Shown: piece after piece, positions 1 through 10,832 of the stretch | How the letters are laid out: each line of letters opens with the position of its first letter | Position numbering within the stretch: the stretch's first letter is position 1 | NCBI GenBank assembly: GCA_033297075.1 | Contig: MU858248.1 | Location: forward strand, 1 to 64,000 | DNA: 64,000 nucleotides | Source of the DNA: Rhypophila decipiens | Lineage: Eukaryota; Ascomycota; Sordariomycetes; Sordariales; Naviculisporaceae | Reading direction: 5' to 3' | The notes under the pieces: generated by a model | Seen by the model: only the letters and a program-made list of their open reading frames with translations | What the model was told of the DNA's origin: nothing | Databases searched by the model: none | Position numbers and translations under genes: made by a program

Positions 1-194
1 CTGGATTTCCAATCATTGCCACAGCATTTCTAAGCAATCTTTCGCCACTAATAATCGTCCCTCGGCACCCCTGAAGCCTTGCCACACTTTGACACCCCCT
101 CCGGCGCAGGGGAAATTCCTATTCCCCCGCGGGACCGACACGACATCTCGAGGAACTTCGGGAGCTTTGTTATGGGTATGGGGAGACAAGAGGG

Positions 195-920
195 ATGGTA
201 AATCCGTCTCTCCATCGATTCTGGGACCCTTCTTTAGTGGAAGGGGGCTTTGAGCCCACGCCTCTTCTCCGCGAGAAGCCGCGGGCCCCGGTGTTTCGAA
301 AGGTGGTAGTACTGTCGACTTTGACGGTCGAGATGGCACCCAACCGGACCTGGTATGAAGATCAACCAGTCCATTTGACGTTGATCGATTTCTACACCGG
401 CGAGACGTTGATAACTTCGCTTATCAACCCAAAGGCTGCCTCAGTGACGGATTGGCGTGTTGAAGAGACCGGTCTCAGCCGCAAGATAATTCAGCGCGCC
501 AGCTGTTGTCTTGACGGATGGGCTGAGGCTAGGAAGAAAATATGGGATTATGTTAACGCGGATACTATCATCGTGGGGTACGATATCAAGCGAGACCTTG
601 GCGCATTGCGGATGGCCCATGCCTTGGTGGTGGACTTGAAGCTTGTTGTGGCTGGTTGGCTGGGGATGGATGCGGTGGATAAGGAGCCCCCTGGGCATGA
701 TAATAGTACTACAGGAGCTCCTGTGAATATACAATTGGAGAATCTGACCAATGCTCTGTTGGGATTGGGAATTAGGGGGGAAAACAAGGACAAAAAGAGC
801 CCCAGGGATACTCTGGAGGAGGTCTTGGCCATAAGGGAGACGGTCATGTGGTGTATAGATAACCGCAGGTTAGTGAAGAATTGGGGGATGGCAGAGCAGT
901 ACGGGTATTACCAGTACTAA
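195..920 (+). CDS. REX-type 3'-5' RNA exonuclease-like protein, probably inactive
   Basis: Single-exon ORF of 241 aa. The layout follows fungal DEDDh exonucleases of the REX1/REX3/ISG20 group: an ExoI strand followed by a 'DFYTGETLI' segment, an ExoII region (IIVGYDIKRDLGALRM, about residues 130-146) and an ExoIII helix (RDTLEEVLAIRETV, near 205-218). The family normally has DCEM in ExoI and HD..EDA/EDV in ExoIII. Here ExoI reads LSTLTVEM, so the first Asp is missing and only the Glu remains, and the ExoIII His is absent. ExoII keeps its Asp. I infer a catalytically dead or decaying paralogue, which is common among lineage-specific expanded fungal REX copies. No signal peptide. The start is the first in-frame ATG; an upstream exon cannot be excluded. 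Family assignment is fairly safe, activity is not. Confidence 0.7.
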   Translation: MVNPSLHRFWDPSLVEGGFEPTPLLREKPRAPVFRKVVVLSTLTVEMAPNRTWYEDQPVHLTLIDFYTGETLITSLINPKAASVTDWRVEETGLSRKIIQRASCCLDGWAEARKKIWDYVNADTIIVGYDIKRDLGALRMAHALVVDLKLVVAGWLGMDAVDKEPPGHDNSTTGAPVNIQLENLTNALLGLGIRGENKDKKSPRDTLEEVLAIRETVMWCIDNRRLVKNWGMAEQYGYYQY

Positions 921-995
921 AACAGCACATCTTGTCCTCGTGGCGGTGCTTGCAGGCCCGGAGCTACATGCTTCACACAGGTCGCCTAACTGCCC

Positions 996-1277
996 CTAAC
1001 CTCCCGATTTATTAGAGATACCCTCAGATGCCCTTTTGGCTTTGTTACGCTTGTATCTTTCAGTCAGAAATTCGAGAAGAATTCCAATATCTGGGTATTC
1101 TATCACTGCCCAGATGGCCCTCTCAGTAATGACAATATTATGTCTAGTGACATCCAAGAGCTGCTTCAGCAGGATTAGGTGAACATACCCAGCCGCTATC
1201 TCAACATCTTTCTGCTGTGCGATTACTTTTCGGGAAGTGACCAGAAGCTGTACCATATCGGCATGGTGATTTCTCAA
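996..1277 (-). pseudogene. Fragment of a fungal NACHT/ankyrin-type repeat protein
   Basis: An open stretch of about 93 codons on the minus strand. Residues such as VQLLVTSRK, DVEIAAGY and ITERAIWAVIE...GILLEFLTER resemble the degenerate C-terminal repeats of fungal NACHT-ankyrin proteins, where units of the form 'ITEEVVKAAA..... VMALLLD' recur about every 28 residues. There are only two to three such units, no NTPase domain and no recognisable start. I read it as a relic rather than a gene. It lies between the REX-like gene and another pseudogene, so this end of the window is rich in decayed genes. Chance similarity of a short ORF is possible. Confidence 0.3.
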
Positions 1278-1674
1278 TGAAAAGTGAAGGCGGGGCGTCG
1301 GTTCAGGGTAAGGGTTATGTATGGCGGATCTGCATTTACGAGTGATTCAAGTAGTTCAAGTCAAGTGTTATGGCTGGTTTGGGTTGAATTAACTGTACTT
1401 TAGGCGTCTTTGAAAATTCCTTGCCAAGCCGTGTATGTGCCAATTACCTGCATGTTGTCGATAGTGGCAAGCCACACTCCCCCGGATCCAGTGAGTCGGT
1501 GCGGCTGAACAGCAAGCCACATGCAAGTGAGAAGGGTCTGGACCACCTTGGCGGATATCATATCATGAAAGTCGCTGCCGTCGCCATCTCACCTTCCATC
1601 TGCTTTTCATTATCTGTCTGTGGAGTATATTGGTGAAGTCCAGATAATGTATCGAGGGCTCTAGCCCGCATATC

Positions 1675-4600
1675 ATGACCAAATCACTCCAAATAATGAA
1701 GAGCACCCTCCTTAGCTTCTACCTAGGCCTCCTCGTTACCCAACCCATCCGGTTGGTGTCGGCAGAATCCCTCGCAAACTGAAGCGTCAACACTGACCCC
1801 AACGAGCTCCCCTCAGTTCCACCATGGGCCTGGCCCGGCGCCCTCCCAGAGGCACCCATCTGCGCGAATCAGTCATGGGAATGCTACACAGCCATGGACA
1901 GCTGCTGCAGCACCAAAAAATGCACCTCAACCTTTATAGGCGCGTGCATGGACTACGGTATGCTGGTCAACAAGGAATGCGGCTGCCCCGATTTCCGCCA
2001 CGAGCGCTGCTCCAACTGCTCCACGACCCTCGAGCGCGCCCAGCTGTATCGCTGGCTGAACATGACTTGCGGCGACGTGGGCGGATGGGACGGCTTACCT
2101 TTGTACTGGGTGACCACTTTCAGCGAACTCGACCTCGTCTGGCTGGGCGGGACCGACTGCCTCGACGATCGCTACCAGTGCCTCGATCCTGCGGGCCGAT
2201 GTCTTGCCAAGTACAGCTGGCAGTATTTCGAGCGCGCAGACGGCACCATCTACGAGGCGTGTCTGAACAAGACGACGGAGGAGTGGAAGGGAAAAGACTG
2301 GCCGGACACGCCGGTTTACCGGTACGCAGGTACGATCCTGCCCGAGTACAATATGCCCGTCTGTGTCGAAAGGGACTGTCCGGCCATGTGGCAGGTTTTC
2401 AACGACTCTCTTGTCGACTATAATCAGATCTGGCGCCTCAACCTCAGCGCGACGGACGCCGAGTCTGACTGGCGCAATGTATCGGTGTATTTGGAGAGAA
2501 CGAGTTTTTGCTCGGAGACGGGAGTGTGCGAGGGTATGTGTTCATCGCCCGGGGAGCAGGCGGCGCTGCAGCTGTGGCTCAATAATACCTGCACCGGAGC
2601 TAATGGGTTTCCCGGTATGGTGCAGAACTGGGCTGAGATCGTAGCTGCCGGGGCTCCTCCCTCGGTCGATGATCCCGATTATGGCCCTTCTGATAGGGTA
2701 TTGATGAGTCTTCCGTCTTGCGCGGCGGAAGGTGTCTGCAGGGACACGATCCAGGGCATCGTCAACAGGACGGCCGAGGATTTCTGTGTCATTGATCAAG
2801 GTGGACGGTACTGTCAACAGAACGTCACATTATTGTCCGCCTCAAAGTTCTGTGCAGGCGTAAGCTACGCCGAGACCTGCGCCGAGACATGTACGATGGC
2901 CTTTGAGCGGCGCGAATGGCTGAGCTAGCTCAACTCCACCTGTTTATCCGTTCTCCCAGAGTGGACTGGTCTGCCTACGAACTGGGTTTCCCTCCTCTCA
3001 GTGCAAACCCACCGACCTCAGACCATGGCAATCCGTGGTAGCCTCCAATATCACCTTCCTCCCCAGCGGCAGCGAAAAGGTCAACTGCCCCTCACCCGAG
3101 TCAAATCTCGGCGTCTTTGCAGCCGTCAACCTCGCCATGCTCCTTCTCACCCCAGTTCTGGGTAGACGTACTGTGGTCGCCAAGCTGTCCTTTGGTGTGC
3201 TTGGCAAAGCCCACTCGCAAGGCTGGATACTCATGGGTCCCATAATGGCATGTATGCACACAGCCGCAAATCTGATCAACGTGGCGCTCATCCGCGCAAC
3301 ACCCGGCTATGGATCGACCAGCATCGCCATGCTGACGATGCTCTGGTTTACTCGCCCCAGACTCGCGTGGCTTGTTATTGCGCTAGTGGTGTTTCAATCC
3401 GACGAGGCCATGTATCTGTCTTGCGCGGCGACAACGCTCGCAGCTGAGATCTTGCTGCAGCTGTTGACGGCGTACGTGATGGGTTCCGTGGCGAATCACG
3501 CCCGGAGACAAAATTTCTATTCACTTTCGCATGGGCGGGATGTCCTCGAGGCGGTGCCACGGGGCGGTGCCACGGGGCGGGGGGACGCGCTGGCCATGTA
3601 CGCCGGTGCGCTCTTGTGGCTTGTCGTCGTGGTGGTCATGAGATATGCTGTCGCGGTTGCCGTCATCGATGTGAATGGTGCGATTGTCAGCTTGGCACGC
3701 GTGCTGGGCATGGAGTCGCGCGGGCTAAAGAAGTTCCAGAAACAGAGCAAGGCGATGGAGGAGGCGCTGAAGCGTGCTCAGGCTGAGGTTGAGAAGAGAG
3801 TAGAGGATGCTGGTCGTCTGGAGGGTACCGTGGAGGGAGAAGTTGGATTAGCTAGGCATGATCAGATGACAGATATGTATGCCACGATTCCCAGACTCGA
3901 GCGGGATGGATGGCTTGCTGTACTCGATCAGATCAAAGGGCGCAAGCCGGATCCGCTCAAGAGAGGCGAGGTCGAGGTTCTGGGTCAGCTGGATGTGATG
4001 ATGCAGCTAAAGGTGTCGTTTAGAGCACTGCAAATGCTTGCGGAGGAGCCAGAGACGGCTTACAAAGAATCCATTCGGAAGCTGAATGTCGAAGGCAGCG
4101 GAAAGAAGGAGGAGGCTGCTGCTCTCGAGAACCCGGAATTAGGAAGAGCCACATCAGAGGAAGAGCCTCCTTTGTCTCGGAGCGAAGAAGTCGACTCATT
4201 GGCGGAGCAGATCATGAGCCGGGCAACAGAAGAAGTGACGAGTGTACTGAAACCGTTGCAATCGCGGATCCAGGCATTGATGGCCGAGCTACGCAACCCC
4301 CGTGCAGCACATCCCCCTTTGCTTCCATGGTCCTCGGAGGACGATAGAAAAATGAGAAAGAATTGGTCTAAGGGGCTCAACGACTTGGCTGCTGAAAGGT
4401 GGGCTGTCTGGAACCGGTGGAAGAATATTCAAGAGTTAGCTTCGTCGCTGGAAAATATGTGGCAGGCACGGACGACGGTCATGACTAGCGCGCAGTGGGT
4501 GACCAAGATGCGCTCAAGCCTGCGGAATGCGATCCGCAACACGCTATTGGTATGTTTGCCTGCTGGGTCGCGCAGTGGCTGTTCTGGGTCGGCTTTGTCA

Positions 4601-4799
4601 AGCTTTATACCCCCGATGCCTACTGTCCGCCCAAGTTGATATATCTGGCGCTGACGTGGATATTCATGTCGGTCTTTGGTGCTCCTCCTGGGGCTAGTTA
4701 CTGACTTGTACATGGTTTAACTTGGGCACGATGTTGACGGGTGTAGATTTTAACAAGTTCTTGACACTAGCTGAAAAGCAAGAATGGAATGGTATTTGA
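1675..4799 (+). pseudogene. Secreted/extracellular Cys-rich polytopic membrane protein, broken by stops and frameshifts
   Basis: The reading begins at ATG 1675 with a clear signal peptide (MTKSLQIMKSTLLSFYLGLL) and hits TGA at 1780-1782. It stays open in the same frame through a Cys-rich, N-glycosylation-rich ectodomain (1783-2925), and TAG at 2926-2928 falls where a Trp is expected (EWLS[stop]LNSTC). Around 2985-3000 the coding frame shifts to frame 2, which carries four to five membrane segments and a charged coiled-coil cytoplasmic region (to about 4545). It then shifts to frame 1 (a segment beginning MFACWVAQWLFWVGF, to about 4700) and to frame 3 (TMLTGVDFNKFLTLAEKQ), ending at TGA 4797-4799. 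Both stops differ from TGG by one G-to-A change. Two stops and three frameshifts argue for a pseudogene; sequencing indels are the alternative. The family is an uncharacterised fungal membrane protein; I do not know its function. Confidence 0.65.
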
Positions 4800-4827
4800 C
4801 TATCAAACATCAGATGGAAATAAGAAA

Positions 4828-4893
4828 GACACTATTACATCAGCCACAAGGGAACGTAAAGACGCTATTACATCAGCTACAAGGGAACGTCCT
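4828..4893. repeat. 33-bp tandem duplication
   Basis: Two adjacent 33-bp units (4828-4860 and 4861-4893) share the core CTATTACATCAG and differ at only a few positions. They lie between the end of the membrane-protein pseudogene and the 3' end of the DUF2306 gene. Confidence 0.85.
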
Positions 4894-4948
4894 CCAACCC
4901 GCACACCGTCGCGACCGCAACCTGGTCGAAAAACGCCTCACGAATGTC

Positions 4949-6142
4949 TTATTCCGACCGTGTCGCCGACTGCTCTCTTGTGACGAGCACGTGAATCTCC
5001 TCTTTCTCGTCGGGCTTCCAAGTCACAGCATCGCCGAACCGATCACTCGTGATTCCGGCACGACCAGGGTGTCGCATACCGGCCTCCAGCTGACGCTTGT
5101 ACGAGTGGTGGCGCATCCGCTCGGCTTCTGCAGGAGTAAGGTGCAACTTGAGAATGATGCCAGCGTTAGGAATAGAGATTACAAGATATTAGCTGCGGAG
5201 GGGAATGGCTCACATAAATCTCAACACCAGCCGCATGCAAGGCAAGGGCAATCCACATGGCCATACCAAAGGATATCTCCAAGGCAACGGCAGCCTCGGC
5301 TGCGGAGCTTGGGTCCGCAATATCTGCATCTACAACCGCATACTGATTGATATTTTGTCCCGAGAAGTACGGCCCACAGGCAGGATAGAGCTCAAGCGTC
5401 CTCTCGGCGTCGCCAACCAAATATTCCAACAAGTCGCAGCTCCGGGCAGCCTGAAAAGTACCTATCGCGGACACGACATGAGCCGAGATGATCTGTATGA
5501 GTCGCAGCGTGATAATAGAGCCGGCCTGGTTGTTTTTGGAGGTGTCAGCACTGCAAACGAGAAAAGGGGGCGTTGAGAACTTACATAAAACCACGCCCTC
5601 AGCATCCACGCGCGGTGCTGCTCGATCTGCAACCGCTTAATATTGATGTAGGCGAGAAATAGAGAAACGACAAACATGATGCCCATCAGCCCGAGGCCGG
5701 CCTGTGTCTCGACAGATCCTCCCGCAGCGTGGCGAAGGATCATGAAGGCGCCGGCAGTGCCCGCCAGGCTGAGAAGAATGACGATGTAGCCGTTAATGCG
5801 ATGGACGAGCACTGCCTTGTGCCGTATGACAGGGACGAACTGCATGCAGGCAAGAATGGAACCCGGCAGGATGGAGGCGAGGTGGAGGATGATGCCGTAT
5901 TTCGCAACGGGATTTCGGGAGAAGTAGTAGCACTCGGACGGGAGAGCCGCCGGCTCGGGTTCGGCGCAGAAGACGCCGTTGAAGTCAATGTACATGATGC
6001 GCGCGAGACTGAAGCCCATGAGAGCCCCAAAGAATATAACGAATAGGACAAAGTTGTAGCCCTTGCCAAAGCCGATGGCATTGTAGACTTTCCGAGTATA
6101 GAACACAAAGGCGTTGGCCGCTGGGCGTGTTGGTTGCACCAT
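4949..6142 (-). CDS. DUF2306 polytopic membrane protein
   Basis: Three-exon gene of about 355 aa. Exon 1 is 5585-6142, exon 2 is 5214-5525 and exon 3 is 4949-5146. Intron 1 (59 bp) has a GTAAGT donor. Intron 2 (67 bp) has a GTGAGC donor, a CCTAAC branch site and a CTCAAG acceptor. All joins are phase 0. The protein has about six hydrophobic segments. It carries the family's conserved stretches: GKGYNFVLFVIFFGALMGFS near the N terminus, HRINGYIVILLSLAG in the middle, EQHRAWMLRAWFYAGSIITL across the first intron, and a soluble tail LHLTPAEAERMRHHSY...PGRAGITSDRFGDA. The start MVQPTR was preferred to an in-frame ATG at 6229 because the extension shows no family similarity. Function is unknown; the His residues in the helices suggest cofactor binding, which is inference only. 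Confidence 0.85.
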
Positions 6143-6852
6143 CTTGGCTAGATACGGAGTAAGGGTAAGTCGACACTGGAATGTGCCAGGTCGTTGTGCC
6201 TTTAAAATACAGTGTGTTCTCTTGATCACGACTTTTTTTTAACATGCGTATGAAGTGGGAATGGGATCATCTTATACGCAAAAAATTCCTTCCATTGCCT
6301 TTCAGGCATCCAGAATTGATTGCCCCTGACTGCTGATACTATTCCCAATCCTGGGATTGCGCGCGCTCGCATGTAGACAAGGCTTCTCGGACGCGCAAAA
6401 TGCTTCCAAATGAAGCTCTAACCGTGGCACAGTACCGCCCTTTTCTTGACACAGGTTCGTTTGACAAAATGAACTTAATGAAGGATTACATCTCACAAAC
6501 TCGCAGTGTCATGTTCGGCCATGAAGCCTTGGCATTGACGGGTTGGGTCCCGGTTCTGATTGGCCAGGGGGGAGGAAGGATTCTCGAATGCGATATGAAT
6601 TACGGACCCCAATGCGATCCCGAATGCACATGGCGCATAAAGCAACCCAAACGGGAATCAGGACGGGGCCTTCATAGGCCTTGGCAGAAGTGCATGCACC
6701 CAGGCATCCACAGCCGCGCATTCTCTGGGGCTGTGCCTGTCCGACTCCACCAGGGCCGTCGTCCAAAAAGCGAAGCATCCTGCGCCGACCCATCATCCAA
6801 CCTTTTGGCCTTCAAACTCGAAATACCCGGCTATTCCAAACAAACAATCGAA
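6143..6852. other. Divergent intergenic region (DUF2306 gene / Zn2Cys6 regulator)
   Basis: About 710 bp between two divergently transcribed genes, so it should hold both promoters. ORFs here are short and show no family resemblance. I see no repeat or clear regulatory motif. Confidence 0.5.
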
Positions 6853-8536
6853 ATGGTTGGCGTCCCGGGACGGTCCAAGGGATGCAATACGTGTCGCAGG
6901 CGGAAGAAAGGGGTAAGCAGCCTCCTAACTAACACATCGAGAATCGAGCAGGAGCTAAGAGGCACACTGCCAGTGCGACCTAGCGCGTCCGGCATGTGGC
7001 CAGTGCCGGAGGGCTGGAATTGAGTGCGCCGGATACGTCCGCTCGCGTGCGTTTATCAACATGACGGACGCCACTGGCAGTCTTTCACATGGCCGAGTCA
7101 CAGTCGCAGCCAGGGCGACATCCATGTCGCATTCCACGGTGGCGCTTCCCGACGACCTTGCGCGGGCAGCGTACGAGGTGCGCTATCTGGAGTTATTCTG
7201 GGATGCATACATGCCCTTGAAGAGTAACCTGGGGGGAGTGGAACACGTTACATATGTCAATCCGCCCTGGGCCGACGCGGCTAACGACCTGTATCCGGCC
7301 GACGAGGCCCTTCGAACGGCGCTCCTGGCTCTTGGGCTGCGGACCATTGGCCGCCGGGACGGGCACCAGTGGATGGTGAACGAGGGCCTTGGTGCTTACG
7401 TACGATCGCTGAGGCACGTGTCGAAGCAGTTACGACAAGCCCAAGGGTGGAAATCCGACGCTTTGCTGGCGACATCCAAGGTTCTGGGTCTCTATGAGGT
7501 AGGTATGATGTTGGTCTAGAACGTTATACCATAACCTTGTGCACTGGCTGACATGGTCCATCGAACCAACGGGAAGCTCCTATGTGGCGCCGAAGACGAA
7601 TCAACAGGCAATACAAGCCAGGAAAACAGCTGGCAAATCCATAACACGGGCGAACAAGCCCTTATCATCAGACGGTCGCCCGAGATGCACACCCGGGGCC
7701 ATGCCGCACTCCTGTTTTCCAACGCCCGCACACACATTGTAAGTCCATGCCCTTTACTTGGTTTCGCTTGTTCCGTCGGCCACTGACTGAGCCGCTGCCG
7801 ACTCGAGCAGATCATTGTCTGTATGGTCAAGCGACAACGCTGCCCCCTCAGCACTCCCGCGTGGAAGACGGTCCCTTTCACCCACACCCCCAAGACCTAC
7901 AAAGACGCCCTCCTCGACGTATTTGTTGACATTCCGGGCCTCCTCGAAAACCTCGACGCTCTAAGGCTAGCTCAAGACCCGTCCTCGTCTTCGCAGCGCG
8001 ACAAGCGTGTTGGCATACTCCAGGAGTGCTGGCGTCTCGACAGAGAACTGCTCGGCTGGTTCGACAAATACGGGCCTCGGAGGCAAATCGAAGAACTAAG
8101 GGAGCGGAGGTTCAGGAACCAAGATCCCTCCCTGTCGGATGCTGTGACTGCTCATATCATGGGGATATACTGGGCAGTCTGCATACTCGTCTACAGCACG
8201 CTCCAGTCCGTCTTGACACTGCATAACGGCGGCTGCATGAGCATCGACGAAGCGGCTCTTCCCGAACGGATGGAGCTGAAGCAGTATTGCCGACACATAG
8301 CAGACATTGCCGAGGTGTTGCTGCACCCATCGACGGGAGTGTTTGGCCTACACTCGACGGCGCTACCACTGGGAGTGGCACTCAGATATCTAAACTCGGT
8401 CAAGGAGCCTGACTTTGGGGAGCTGATGTCTCCCGAGAAGCGTAGGCTTCTGGGGCTGCTTGATGGGGATCAATGGCGAGTAGATAGTCTTAGGACCTTT
8501 TTGAGCAGCTCGATAAAGGATCAAAACCGGCTTTGA
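6853..8536 (+). CDS. Zn2Cys6 transcription factor with Fungal_trans_2-type domain
   Basis: Four exons: 6853-6912, 6974-7498, 7577-7738 and 7811-8536, giving about 490 aa. All joins are phase 0. Intron 1 interrupts the zinc cluster, as is common in this family. The spliced cluster reads CNTCRRRKKG-CDLARPACGQC...C, i.e. C-x2-C-x6-C-x6-C-x2-C-x6-C at residues 11-38, so it should bind two zinc ions and CGG-type DNA half-sites. The rest matches the fungal transcription-factor regulatory region: ELFWDAYMPL, then RSPEMHTRGHAALLFSNAR, then YKDALLDVFVDIPGLLENLD. Its 3' end faces an MFS exporter 320 bp away, and this pairing often means the factor controls the pump. Which genes it controls cannot be read from the sequence. 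Confidence 0.88.
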
Positions 8537-8857
8537 CCCGAAAAAGATGAGCGGGGATGCAGTTTCGCCAGCGAATATGAACTTGGTTATTCTACAAGGC
8601 ACCACATATGTAATAATCCACAGAGTCACAAGGAAGAAAGAAGGAAAGAGAAAGTGAAGAAAACACGAAAACGAGTAATTGAGGTCACGTACAAATCTTG
8701 GTTCGCTACATGAAAAATAATAGGCCGACAAACGAAATGAGACAAGTCTCATAGGCACATACATTTCCAGCCTTGTTAGCTTGACACGGCCCACACCATC
8801 GAAAACCACCTGCGTAGCTACCCGTCGTACAAGCCAAGCCCGCGTGCACCGCTTGAG

Positions 8858-10832
8858 CTAAACTTTAATCTGCTTCCCATGCTTCCACATTAGCGCCGCG
8901 CCAAAAATCTGACCAGCCGCCAGCCCAGCAAGGATCCTCATCTGCAAGTTATACCCGTCGGCAAAGCTCCTCAAGACGTCATTCTGCAGTTCCTCGGAGC
9001 CGAGCCTCCCAATCTCACCGGCAGAGTCCAGCACACTATCGATTACATCTTGTCCAAGTCCCAAATGGCCCAGTTCACCCCTCAAGAAAGTATGCATAGC
9101 CGTGGTCACAATCGACACGCCCAAAGCACTTCCCATGATTCTGACTTGGGTAATCGCGCCCATCGCCACGGCCAGATCCTTTTCCTTGACCGAGAACGGG
9201 GTCATCAGACCAAGCAACGAAATGTTACTCCCACACCCGAACCCAGCAATGACTTGGTATCCATATTGCGCGCTTCCAATGGTTCGAATGTCATCGGTCG
9301 AGGTCGACAACGACCCCAACAACGCGAACCCGATGACCTGAAGACACGACACGAACAAGACGATATAAATAGGCGGGACACCCTTCTTGGCGATGCCAGC
9401 AGTGAGGATAGACGAGATGGGCGCAACCCCAGTGTAAGCCATGACCCGAATGCCAGCATCAAGAGGCGGTAGTCCATGAAGGACCATGAATCGCTGAGGA
9501 AGCTGGTACACGCCCGCCACCCAAACGGCACCCAGGGAAAGCGAAGCAAGCGACATGCCTAGCCAGACACGGTCGGTAAAAAAGTGCCATGGAAATACCG
9601 GCTCCGTCGCTGACGTGCCCGATTTATATCGCAACGTGACCCGTCTCTCCCAGAAAATGAAGGCAGCCCATACGACAACCGAGACACAGAGGAGGGTGAT
9701 GACAAACGCGCTGTTCCAGCCAAAGTCGAGCCCTGCTTCCTCAAATGCAGCGACCATCGCCAACGTGGAGACGAGAAGCAACCCGCCACCAAAAAAGTCG
9801 ACCCTCTGTATCCTTTCCTTGGTGAAGATCCCTTTCACACTCTGCAGTCGGTCCCCCTTCTTCTGTCTCTCCCCATCATCAGCAGCTTTATCCATTGCCA
9901 AATTATGGTAGGGAAAGCCCCGCGGAATAACCCAAACAATGACCCCCAAGACAGGAATGGCAGCTGGTACATTCAACAAGAAAACCCACCTCCACCCTCC
10001 CCCTTGCTCCCCTCTTCCTGAAATCGCACCCCCAACGACAGGTCCAGCAATCATACTAACAGCCATGACAGCACTCAAAAACGCCGTCAATCCCGCAAAC
10101 TTTTCTTTGGGAACCATCTCCAAGCTCATCGTCAGCGGCACGCTAAAGCACCCACCCCCGGAAAACCCCTGAAACGCCCGCAGCACAATCAGCTGCTTCA
10201 TTGTCTGCGCTGCTCCACAGCCTGCTGAGAAGATGGTGAATAGCAAAAGGCAAAGGAGAAAGATTTGTTTGCGGCCAAAGATGTCGGAGAGCTTTGCAAA
10301 GATGATGAGGAACGAGACGTAGCCTAGGAGGTACGAGGCTAACACCCATGCTGAGAGGGAGAGGTGCCCCAGAGAGGAGGAGATGGGGACTAGCGAGGTG
10401 GTGACGACGGGAATCTCGAAATTTGTTAAAAAGAGGGAGGTTGACACTCTATTGGCACGGGTTTTCAAACAGGTTAGCACAACGGTTCTTGGACTAATGG
10501 GGTTGGAACTGGTTGGTTCATTGGTTTTTCTTTTCTTTGGCAGCTAGAAAGATCAAAGGGAGGGATGGAAACAAAGATTAAGGTACGAAGTTGAGGAAGG
10601 ATGCTCCGCTCGATGAGTAAGAATAAATGAAAGGAAAGACTCACGCAAAAACAATAAGATAGAACCGCGGTCCGGTGATGTATAGGATTTCTCGCCGCCC
10701 TGGAGCTGAACCAGTCTGAGCTGGAGGATCCGAATCCTCAGATGTAGAGCTCGTCATATCCGTCTTGCTTGGCAATGATGAAGGTGACGTCTCGGAGACC
10801 ACCGCCGGTGCATTGTCAGTAGTGATGGACAT
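8858..10832 (-). CDS. MFS multidrug/metabolite exporter, DHA2 (14-TM) type
   Basis: Two exons, 10645-10832 and 8858-10448, joined in phase 2, giving 592 aa. The 196-bp intron has a GTGAGT donor and a CAATAG acceptor. The start is MSITTDNAPA, followed by a soluble Ser/Pro-rich tail of about 45 residues. The body has about 14 hydrophobic segments and the MFS motif A, KLSDIFGRK, between TM2 and TM3. It also has RAFQGFSGGG and GWRWVFLLNVPAA, typical of drug:H+ antiporters of the DHA2 group. It should reside in the plasma membrane and export small molecules using the proton gradient. The substrate is not predictable. It is convergent with the Zn2Cys6 gene and lies 1.2 kb from the 3' end of gtb3; no biosynthetic core enzyme is nearby. 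Confidence 0.88.

Noticed and set aside
1780..1782. Programmed stop-codon readthrough at TGA in the signal-peptide ORF
   Set aside because: The context is TGA followed by A, not the TGA-CTA readthrough motif, and four further lesions downstream favour plain decay.
5729..6046. Plus-strand ORF of 105 codons
   Set aside because: It lies opposite exon 1 of the DUF2306 gene and has no family resemblance; a shadow frame.
9050..9911. Plus-strand ORFs of 118-140 codons
   Set aside because: Antisense shadows of the MFS exporter, whose membrane motifs explain the sequence.
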